A DNA stretch of 5,688 bases from Gammaproteobacteria bacterium (GTDB lineage: Bacteria > Pseudomonadota > Gammaproteobacteria > Halothiobacillales > Halothiobacillaceae), in assembly GCA_029335925.2 (NCBI GenBank), contig JARJMX020000100.1, positions 1-5,688 of the forward strand, in the 5' to 3' direction. The position numbers were made by a program, and so were the translations under genes. The notes under the pieces were generated by a model. That model saw only the letters and a list, made by a program, of their open reading frames with translations. It did no database searches and had not been told where the DNA came from. This document shows positions 1 to 5,287 of this stretch, in pieces; the first letter of the stretch is position 1; the number at the start of each line of letters is the position of its first letter.

Positions 1-142
1 CGGCAAAGCCATGCACCGCATTGAGCGCGCGGCCCTCAGCATCGCGCAGGCCCACCGGCTGCGCATGCCAGGCGCGGAAGACATAGATATTGCTGTCGAT
101 CAGGTACGCGCGTCCCTGGTCTCCAACCTTTTGACCATCCAT
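1..142 (-). CDS. 5'-3' exonuclease (Pol I 5'-nuclease-like), N-terminal part, runs off the left edge
   Basis: Only the first 47 codons are present. The reading frame contains YLIDSNIYVFRAW (residues 13-25), then a short linker and NAVHGFA. This matches the opening of the stand-alone 5'-3' exonucleases related to the N-terminal nuclease domain of DNA polymerase I. In that family the first aspartate (here D16 in LID) binds one of the catalytic metals, and the NAV-GF stretch starts the helix after the first strand. Such proteins cut RNA/DNA flaps or single-stranded DNA in the cytoplasm. The start is well fixed: an in-frame TAG lies two codons upstream of the ATG (148-146), and a GAGG Shine-Dalgarno sits 8 bases before the ATG. 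The gene follows the malic enzyme by 61 bp on the same strand with no evident promoter, so it is probably the last gene of that transcript. The family is recognised from a short stretch only; the catalytic acidic cluster and helical arch are outside the window. Confidence 0.8.
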   Translation of the reverse strand, partial: MDGQKVGDQGRAYLIDSNIYVFRAWHAQPVGLRDAEGRALNAVHGFA

Positions 143-150
143 GACCTAAG

Positions 151-154
151 CCTC
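151..154 (-). promoter_or_regulatory. Ribosome binding site of the 5'-3' exonuclease gene
   Basis: On the minus strand GAGG lies 8 bases before the ATG at 142. It is one of the clearest Shine-Dalgarno matches in the window and supports the chosen start together with the in-frame TAG just upstream. A second ATG at 138-136 is in another frame. Confidence 0.6.
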
Positions 155-191
155 GCTTCGCGCAGGGAGGCGATCGACTCGCGCCTGCCTG

Positions 192-203
192 GCTTGATCG
201 GTA

Positions 204-209
<6 letters not shown>
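192..209 (-). repeat. Small hairpin across the malic enzyme stop codon
   Basis: A perfect 7-bp inverted repeat (GCTTGAT / ATCAAGC, 4-base loop) spans the TGA of the malic enzyme gene. No T-tract follows on the minus strand, so it does not look like an intrinsic terminator. It could help protect the 3' end of an mRNA or mark a weak boundary before the exonuclease gene. The rest of the 61-bp gap (143-203) holds a weaker 5-bp inverted repeat (168-172 with 182-186) and the exonuclease ribosome binding site, and no promoter that I can defend. Confidence 0.35.
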
Positions 210-1445
<1,236 letters not shown>

Positions 1446-1450
1446 GGGGT

Positions 1451-2239
1451 TCAGTCGAGAATGCGTAGCATAGACGGATGGGTGAGGCGGATGCGCGGTT
1501 CCTTGCCTCCGGGGCGGGTTAGCCAGCCGCGCACCTCGACACGCTTGCCCCGTAGGCGCTGGATGTCGAGCCCTTTGAACCAGGGCAGCAGGTCATGGTC
1601 GACGCGCAGGGCAACCCCACCCTCGAGGTTGATCCATTGGGCGTGACGACTGCCGCCGACGCGCTCGACCCGGCCCTGAATCAGCATATAGCCCTGCGCG
1701 TTGGGAGGAAGCTGGCGCGCATCAATCGGTGTGCGGTAGCTCGGCAGGGCCCATAAGCCGCGGGCGGCCGTGCGGGCATCGTCCTCCACCTTCGCCAGAC
1801 AGTCCTGGCCCCAAAGGTTGGGCGGGATGGCGACACGGGTCGCAAGCCCTTCGGCCAGCAGACGTGCCTGGACGCTCTCCCCGTCGGGCAGAAAGACATG
1901 GGCCAGCAGTCGGCCGTAGCGGTCGCGGGGCTCCTCGCCTAGGCGTAGGCCGAGATGTCCCTTGGCATCGTGCACCAATCGCTTGAGCCGTGCACGTGCC
2001 TCCTCGGCCAGAGGCTCGGCGGGGCGGCCGTCATGGGCCACTTCCGGGGTGTTGATGCCGATCAGTCGCACCCGGCGACCGTCGGACAGGTGCAGGGTGT
2101 CGCCATCCGGCAGCCCGACCACGTGCACCTGTTCGTCGATGCGGTCGGATGGGCAGAGGGGAGCGGCGAGGATGGAAGGGCCCCAAAGCAAAAGGGCGCC
2201 CGCAAGGGACGCCCTTAGAAGGCGGCTCAACCCGTCCAT
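1451..2239 (-). CDS. Exported thermonuclease-family (SNase-like) protein with C-terminal extension
   Basis: The 262-residue product is a staphylococcal-nuclease-fold protein expected to cut DNA or RNA with calcium. Residues 1-25 look like a Sec signal peptide (Arg-containing start, LAGALLLWGPSILA core, likely cleavage near ILA-AP), so it should act in the periplasm or outside. The SNase core includes PDGDT (44-48), VRLIGINTPE (57-66) and DRYGRLLAHVF (106-116). By alignment with staphylococcal nuclease the catalytic residues would be R58, E66 and R110, all present, and the metal ligand D45 or D47; the position of D40 is Asn (N63), a substitution common in this family. Cysteines C29 and C147 could form a disulfide after export. 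Residues from about 183 to the end are beyond the nuclease core and contain alternating strands (IQGRVERV, ALRVD, VEVRGWL) that look like a small OB-type beta domain. The ATG overlaps the rpmE2 stop codon (TAATG), so translation is probably coupled to rpmE2. Confidence 0.88.
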   Translation of the reverse strand: MDGLSRLLRASLAGALLLWGPSILAAPLCPSDRIDEQVHVVGLPDGDTLHLSDGRRVRLIGINTPEVAHDGRPAEPLAEEARARLKRLVHDAKGHLGLRLGEEPRDRYGRLLAHVFLPDGESVQARLLAEGLATRVAIPPNLWGQDCLAKVEDDARTAARGLWALPSYRTPIDARQLPPNAQGYMLIQGRVERVGGSRHAQWINLEGGVALRVDHDLLPWFKGLDIQRLRGKRVEVRGWLTRPGGKEPRIRLTHPSMLRILD

Positions 2240-2487
2240 TACATGCCGTAGCGCTTGCGGAACTTGTCCACCTGCTTGGCGGTGGCGGTGGCGATGTTCT
2301 GCTGTTGGCCGGTAAAGAAGGGGTGGGATTTGTAGGAAACCTCCACCTTCACCAGTGGGTACTCATTGCCGTCTTCCCACTTGATCGTCTCCTTGGTGGC
2401 GATGGTGGAACGGGTAAGGAAGCTAAAGCCGCTGGCCAAGTCTTGGAAGACGACCGGGCGATAATTCGGATGGATATCGGGTTTCAT
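2239..2487 (-). CDS. rpmE2: 50S ribosomal protein L31 type B (zinc-independent)
   Basis: The 82-residue product begins [17 protein letters not shown] and ends KFRKRYGM, the pattern of type B L31 (RpmE2/YkgM). L31 sits at the subunit interface and contributes to the bridge between the 50S and 30S subunits. The protein contains no cysteine at all, so it lacks the Cys ligands that hold zinc in type A L31; type B forms usually replace type A when zinc is scarce. I chose the ATG at 2487 because it gives the usual family start. An ATG 21 codons upstream (2550) would add a sequence unlike L31 and would place the start inside the probable transcription initiation region. AAGG lies 10 bases before the chosen ATG. 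The stop codon overlaps the start of the nuclease gene by one base. The gene has its own promoter candidate in the gap from the upstream small ORF. Confidence 0.95.
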   Translation of the reverse strand: MKPDIHPNYRPVVFQDLASGFSFLTRSTIATKETIKWEDGNEYPLVKVEVSYKSHPFFTGQQQNIATATAKQVDKFRKRYGM

Positions 2488-2512
2488 GGGGTCTAAACCT
2501 TGCAGTTCAGCG

Positions 2513-2531
2513 CCCCGGCACAGCGCCAGGA
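2513..2531 (-). promoter_or_regulatory. RNA hairpin in the rpmE2 5' leader
   Basis: In the predicted mRNA the leader can fold UCCUGGC-GCUGU-GCCGGGG, seven pairs including two G-U pairs with a 5-base loop. It lies between the predicted transcription start (about 2543) and the Shine-Dalgarno, 25 bases before the ATG. The same DNA also carries a direct repeat CAGCGCC (2508-2514 and 2521-2527). L31 genes in several bacteria have autoregulatory leader structures, so this is a candidate; I cannot match it to a known leader family by eye. Confidence 0.35.
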
Positions 2532-2548
2532 CTGGTGATAAAAGATAC

Positions 2549-2577
2549 ATTATTCATGCGCCTGCCAAGCTTGGCAA
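2549..2577 (-). promoter_or_regulatory. Sigma-70-type promoter of rpmE2
   Basis: On the minus strand TTGCCA (2577-2572) and AATAAT (2554-2549) are separated by exactly 17 bases. Each hexamer matches 5 of 6 consensus positions, the best combined -35/-10 match I found in this window. Transcription would start near 2543 and give a leader of about 55 bases before the rpmE2 ATG. It would drive rpmE2, the nuclease, the malic enzyme and probably the exonuclease. Confidence 0.6.
2563..2576. promoter_or_regulatory. Perfect 14-bp palindrome overlapping the rpmE2 -35 box (operator candidate)
   Basis: TGCCAAGCTTGGCA reads the same on both strands. It covers five of the six bases of the -35 hexamer and the adjoining part of the spacer of the rpmE2 promoter. 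With no loop and no T-tract it is not a hairpin terminator for the upstream ORF. The position is typical of a repressor operator. It does not resemble the AT-rich gammaproteobacterial Zur box that usually controls zinc-free ribosomal protein genes, so I do not name a regulator. Confidence 0.4.
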
Positions 2578-2598
2578 GTAGGAAGGCTCGGGGCACCC

Positions 2599-2883
2599 TC
2601 AGGCCGCTACGCAGGTGGTGGACTCAAGGGCCAAAGTCAGCCGCCGTATGGCCTCGGCCTCACCCAGGGTTTCCACCAGATAGCGTACTTGCTCGCGAGC
2701 GTCGCTGCCGAGAAGCTTCAGGGTCTCTTCTAGATGTAGTTCCGAGAGCTCGTGGGCAATGGTCTCGGGGAGATCGTGGGTCAGGCGGGCACAGGCCTGG
2801 TGGGCAGCCTCCCACACCAGTTCGGCAAGTACCTGGGCGTCGCGTCCGGCGTGCTCGATGAGGCGAGCAAGGGTTTCGTTCAT
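2599..2883 (-). CDS. Small helical protein of unknown function
   Basis: The product of 94 residues starts MNETLARLIEHAGRD and ends ALESTTCVAA. I do not recognise the family. It is acidic and rich in Ala, Leu and Glu, with no signal peptide, membrane segment or nuclease/kinase motif; heptad-like leucines in HELSELHLEETLKLL suggest amphipathic helices. Cysteines occur singly (in QACARL and TTCVA), with no zinc motif. Third codon positions are strongly GC-biased as in the neighbours, which argues for a real gene. I prefer the ATG at 2883, which has GGAG 11 bases upstream; a GTG four codons earlier (2895) is the alternative but has no room for a proper Shine-Dalgarno. It lies between hemW (113 bp upstream) and rpmE2 (111 bp downstream) on the same strand. 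No terminator separates it from rpmE2, so partial cotranscription is possible. Confidence 0.7.
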   Translation of the reverse strand: MNETLARLIEHAGRDAQVLAELVWEAAHQACARLTHDLPETIAHELSELHLEETLKLLGSDAREQVRYLVETLGEAEAIRRLTLALESTTCVAA

Positions 2884-2943
2884 GGTTGTGTCCACTCCAC
2901 AGTGAATGGGGGCTGAGCGACTCCTGTCACGGGAAATGCGCTG

Positions 2944-2981
2944 TGTTTATTACAAAAATGTTACCCCAATAAAGATAAACA
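2944..2981. repeat. AT-rich island with inverted repeat between hemW and the small ORF
   Basis: TGTTTAT (2944-2950) and ATAAACA (2975-2981) form a perfect 7-bp inverted repeat around a 24-base AT-rich core. The block stands out sharply from the GC-rich surroundings. A nested TTTATT/AATAAA pair and an imperfect TTACA/TGTTA dyad lie inside. There is no T-tract or strong GC stem, so it looks more like a promoter/operator region than a terminator for hemW. Confidence 0.4.
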
Positions 2982-2987
2982 TGACTA
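2958..2987 (-). promoter_or_regulatory. Possible promoter for the small helical ORF
   Basis: On the minus strand TAGTCA (2987-2982) and TAACAT (2963-2958) are 18 bases apart, each matching 4 of 6 sigma-70 consensus positions. The start would be near 2951, with a leader of about 68 bases before the ATG at 2883. The AT-rich setting supports a promoter; the exact hexamers are uncertain. Confidence 0.3.
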
Positions 2988-2995
2988 CTGCTGGA

Positions 2996-4162
2996 TCATG
3001 CTTTTCTATCGGGCAGGAAGTACTGCATCAGGTTATTGAGATAGCGCCAGCCGTGAGGGCTTGGCGCAATACGCTGCACGTCCCACTCGATCAGCCCTGC
3101 GGCCTCGGCTTGCTGAAGCGCATTCCGGATCAGGCCGAGCGGGATGCCAACTCGTTCCTGAAACAGGTGCGGGGCGAAGCCCTCCTTCAGGCGCAGGGCG
3201 TTGAGCATGAATTCGAAGGCGGCATCACGCGGCTTGACGTCCTCCTCCTCGAAGGCGGCCGAAGTACCGGCCAGGGCCTGGTAGTCGCGTGGGTTCTTCA
3301 CCCGGGCGCGGCGTAGGATGCGCTGTTCGGCCGGCAGGGTCAGTTTGCTGTGCGCGCCTGCGCCGATACCGACGTAGTCGCCGAATTCCCAGTAATTGAG
3401 GTTGTGTGCGCAGCGAAAGCCCTTCTTGGCATAGGCCGAGACCTCGTACTGGAGAAAGCCCGCCTGCGCGAGCAGGGCCTGGCCGGTCTCCTCGATGTCG
3501 GCCAGCAGCTCGTCGTCCGGTAGGCGCGGCGGGCGGGCGTGGAATAGGGTGTTCGGTTCAAGGGTGAGCTGGTAGTAGGAGATGTGGCTGGGGGCGAGGG
3601 CGATGGCTTGTTCGACATCTGCCCGGCCGCTCTCGACCGTCTGCCCGGGCAGACCGTGCATCAGGTCGAGGTTGAGGTCGGAAAAGCCCGCGGTATGCGC
3701 GGCCTCGGCGGCGGCGATGGCCTCGCGCCCGCTGTGGATGCGGCCTAGAGCCGCAAGCTGGGCATCCTGGAAACTCTGCACGCCAATCGATAGGCGGTTG
3801 ATGCCGAGCGCACGGAACTCGCGGAATTTGCCGGCCTCAACCGTGCCGGGGTTGGCCTCCAGGGTGATCTCGATGTCGGGCAGCAGCTTGAGGCGCGCGC
3901 GCAGGCCGGAGAGCATCGCATCAAGGGCTTCGGGTGAGAACAGGCTGGGCGTGCCTCCGCCGATGAAGAGGCTGATGATGGGGCGGCCCCAGATCAGCGG
4001 CAGCTCGTGTTCGAGGTCGCGCAGTAGGGCCTTCACGTACTCGGTTTCGGGCAGCACTCCGGGGGCCTGATGCGAGTTGAAGTCGCAGTAAGGACACTTG
4101 CGTACGCACCAAGGCAGGTGGATGTAAAGTGCGAGGGGAGGCAGGCTGGTGAAGTTGTACAT
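2996..4162 (-). CDS. hemW: HemW, radical SAM haem chaperone
   Basis: The 388-residue product belongs to the HemW branch of the HemN-like radical SAM family, long misnamed oxygen-independent coproporphyrinogen oxidase; characterised HemW proteins bind haem and pass it to respiratory enzymes. The start of the radical SAM domain has LALYIHLPWCVRKCPYC, with the 4Fe-4S cysteines C19, C23 and C26 (CxxxCxxC). GGGTPS (68-73), EANPGT (102-107) and the GVQSFQ and LMHGLPGQT strands complete the SAM-binding barrel. HNLNYW (253-258) is the HNxxYW signature of HemW that true HemN lacks. The C-terminal HemW domain ends at LNNLMQYFLPDRKA. I start at the ATG at 4162, where family homology begins. An in-frame ATG at 4213 would add 17 basic residues unlike the family; neither start has a good Shine-Dalgarno. 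The gene follows rdgB, a common pairing in gammaproteobacteria, and is probably transcribed with it. Confidence 0.93.
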   Translation of the reverse strand: MYNFTSLPPLALYIHLPWCVRKCPYCDFNSHQAPGVLPETEYVKALLRDLEHELPLIWGRPIISLFIGGGTPSLFSPEALDAMLSGLRARLKLLPDIEITLEANPGTVEAGKFREFRALGINRLSIGVQSFQDAQLAALGRIHSGREAIAAAEAAHTAGFSDLNLDLMHGLPGQTVESGRADVEQAIALAPSHISYYQLTLEPNTLFHARPPRLPDDELLADIEETGQALLAQAGFLQYEVSAYAKKGFRCAHNLNYWEFGDYVGIGAGAHSKLTLPAEQRILRRARVKNPRDYQALAGTSAAFEEEDVKPRDAAFEFMLNALRLKEGFAPHLFQERVGIPLGLIRNALQQAEAAGLIEWDVQRIAPSPHGWRYLNNLMQYFLPDRKA

Positions 4163-4255
4163 CGCTGGGGTCGAACGTGTTTTCGTGCGCAGCGCGGATG
4201 GTGCGCGCGGCATAGGTCTGGGATGGGGAGGAGCACGTTTCGTTCGCGGGTGGGG

Positions 4256-4855
4256 TCAGCGACGTCGGCGGAGCTGTTCCAGCAGGGCACGCATGGCCTG
4301 GCCGCGGTGGCTGAGGGCGTTTTTGGTGGTGGCGTCCAGCTCGGCTGAGCTGCATTCATGCGTCGGCACCCAGAACAGCGGGTCGTAGCCGAAGCCGCGC
4401 TCGCCGCGCGGGGCCTCCAGGATCCGGCCCTCCCAGGTTCCCTGCGCGATCAGTGGCGTAGGGTCTTCGGCATGGCGAAGGTAGGCGATCACGCACTGGA
4501 AGCGCGCGGTGCGCGCCTCCCAGGGGATACCTTGCAAAGCATCGAGAAGTTTGTTGTTGTTCGCAGCATCGTCCTTGCCCGGGCCCGCGTAGCGTGCGGA
4601 GTAGATGCCGGGGGCACCGTTTAGGATATCGACCTCGAGGCCTGAATCGTCGGCGATGGCCGCAAGGCCCGTGTGCCGCGCGGCGTTGCGCGCCTTGAGG
4701 ATGGCGTTCTCGATAAAGGAGAGGCCGGTCTCTTCAACCTCTGGCACAGCAAAGTCCGACTGCGGGCGAACACGCAGACCGAGCCCCTCGAGCAGGCTGG
4801 CGAATTCGCGAATTTTACCGGCGTTGCCGGTGGCCAATACGATCGTCTGGGTCAT
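4256..4855 (-). CDS. rdgB: RdgB, dITP/XTP (non-canonical purine NTP) pyrophosphatase
   Basis: The 199-residue product hydrolyses dITP, ITP and XTP to monophosphates, keeping deaminated purines out of DNA and RNA; it is a cytoplasmic dimer in the Ham1/RdgB family. The family motifs are all visible in order: TGNAGK (9-14) for the triphosphate, FIENA with E49, ADDSGLEVD (68-76) with the catalytic aspartate D70, GIYSARYAG (83-91), the GFGYDPLF loop (154-161) for base recognition, and SHRGQA (182-187). The length is typical. The ATG at 4855 is preceded by TGAG 6 bases upstream and by a perfect -10 box. hemW follows after a 93-bp gap (42 bp if the longer HemW form is used). The stretch 4163-4255 between them shows no terminator. 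Confidence 0.97.
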   Translation of the reverse strand: MTQTIVLATGNAGKIREFASLLEGLGLRVRPQSDFAVPEVEETGLSFIENAILKARNAARHTGLAAIADDSGLEVDILNGAPGIYSARYAGPGKDDAANNNKLLDALQGIPWEARTARFQCVIAYLRHAEDPTPLIAQGTWEGRILEAPRGERGFGYDPLFWVPTHECSSAELDATTKNALSHRGQAMRALLEQLRRRR

Positions 4856-4883
4856 CGGGTGCTCACGCTGTTGACGAGCGCGG

Positions 4884-4912
4884 ATTATAGGTCGAACGCT
4901 CGCCTACGTCCC
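4884..4912 (-). promoter_or_regulatory. Promoter of rdgB (perfect -10, weak -35)
   Basis: On the minus strand TATAAT (4889-4884) is a perfect -10 box. At 17-base spacing the -35 position reads GGGACG (4912-4907), matching only 3 of 6. Transcription would begin near 4877, leaving a leader of about 22 bases. A 6-bp inverted repeat, CGAGCG (4875-4880) and CGCTCG (4897-4902), flanks the -10 box; the weak -35 would suit help from an activator, but that is inference. Confidence 0.5.
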
Positions 4913-4930
4913 CGATCCGGAGAGCTTAGC

Positions 4931-4959
4931 TTGAACACGGTCGGCTTCTTTGTTAGCAT
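4931..4959 (+). promoter_or_regulatory. Sigma-70-type promoter of rpmJ2
   Basis: TTGAAC (4931-4936) and TAGCAT (4954-4959) are separated by 17 bases, each matching 4 of 6 consensus positions. The start would be near 4966, giving a leader of about 47 bases before the ATG at 5013. An 8-bp palindrome AGCATGCT (4955-4962) overlaps the -10 box, and a tandem AGCTT repeat (4923-4932) precedes the -35. I see no AT-rich Zur-type palindrome here. Confidence 0.5.
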
Positions 4960-5012
4960 GCTCAATTCTATTCCATGCCGCCACTTGCGACGTTGTCCAG
5001 AGATTTTGTGTC

Positions 5013-5138
5013 ATGAAGATTCTGTCCTCCCTGAAGTCCGCCAAGACCCGCCACAAGGATTGCCAGATTGTTCGCCGTCGCGGCAAGGTCTACGTGATCT
5101 GCAAGAGCAACCCGCGCTTCAAGGCGCGCCAGCGCTGA
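5013..5138 (+). CDS. rpmJ2: 50S ribosomal protein L36 type B
   Basis: The product has 41 residues, [18 protein letters not shown] then [19 protein letters not shown] and a basic end. This is the type B L36 (YkgO-like) pattern; type A L36 is usually 37-38 residues and carries a zinc site of three Cys and one His. Here the position of the first zinc cysteine is occupied by His (RHKDC) and the terminal His ligand by Phe (NPRFK), while C17 and the Cys in VICK remain, so the full zinc site is lost. L36 is a tiny basic protein that packs among 23S rRNA helices and stabilises the 50S subunit. AGAG lies 10 bases upstream of the ATG. The gene runs divergently from rdgB, and its partner type B protein, L31, is encoded about 2.5 kb away on the other strand instead of next to it. 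An intrinsic terminator follows. Confidence 0.95.
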   Translation: MKILSSLKSAKTRHKDCQIVRRRGKVYVICKSNPRFKARQR

Positions 5139-5178
5139 CTCTTGCGGCGCGCCGCTCCAAACGGGGCAAAGCGCGCAT

Positions 5179-5199
5179 GAGTGCACCGATGGTGCGCTC
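5179..5199 (+). repeat. Hairpin in the rpmJ2-cbpA gap
   Basis: GAGTGCACC (5179-5187) and GGTGCGCTC (5191-5199) can form nine pairs with one G-U and a GAU loop, a strong stem-loop in the plus-strand RNA. No T-tract follows directly, so it is not a standard terminator. It lies 40 bases after the rpmJ2 stop and could stabilise the short rpmJ2 mRNA or form part of a leader for cbpA. A 12-bp GC palindrome (5144-5155) sits between it and rpmJ2. Confidence 0.5.
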
Positions 5200-5217
5200 C
5201 TGGCAAAGTCCTTTCTT

Positions 5218-5270
5218 AACCCGCCTAAGGCGGCATCCGTTAGGGTGTCGTAGGTGGGTTTTGTTGTTTT
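5218..5270 (+). terminator. Intrinsic terminator after rpmJ2, with an alternative inner hairpin
   Basis: AACCCGCCTA (5218-5227) pairs with TAGGTGGGTT (5251-5260) over ten positions, nine Watson-Crick and one G-U, and is followed by a T-rich tail (5259-5270). This should end rpmJ2 transcription. The left arm can instead fold locally as CCGCC-TAA-GGCGG (5221-5233), which would exclude the terminator stem. The large loop of 23 bases makes termination possibly inefficient. Confidence 0.6.
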
Positions 5271-5287
5271 CGTTCAGCCCCTGAGCC

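Noticed and set aside
2487..2600. Zur box upstream of rpmE2, suggested by GATAA ... TTATTC at 2537-2555
   Set aside because: The two halves do not form a proper palindrome and do not match the gammaproteobacterial Zur consensus; the bases are better explained as the -10 region.
4172..4243. Inverted repeat AACGTG / CACGTT between rdgB and hemW
   Set aside because: Only six bases match, the arms are 55 bases apart and the longer match is broken by insertions; no T-tract follows, so it supports neither a terminator nor an operator.
3921..4359. Two overlapping minus-strand frames across the rdgB-hemW junction
   Set aside because: They are other-frame readings of rdgB and hemW with Pro/Arg/Thr-rich, low-complexity products and no family signature.
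5144..5155. 12-bp GC palindrome just after rpmJ2 as a terminator
   Set aside because: It has no loop and no following T-tract; the convincing terminator lies further downstream at 5218-5270.
4673..5284. Plus-strand frame of 203 codons running over rdgB, the promoter region and rpmJ2
   Set aside because: It overlaps rdgB antisense and rpmJ2 in another frame, crosses the divergent promoter region, and shows no domain; rpmJ2 in its own frame is unmistakable.
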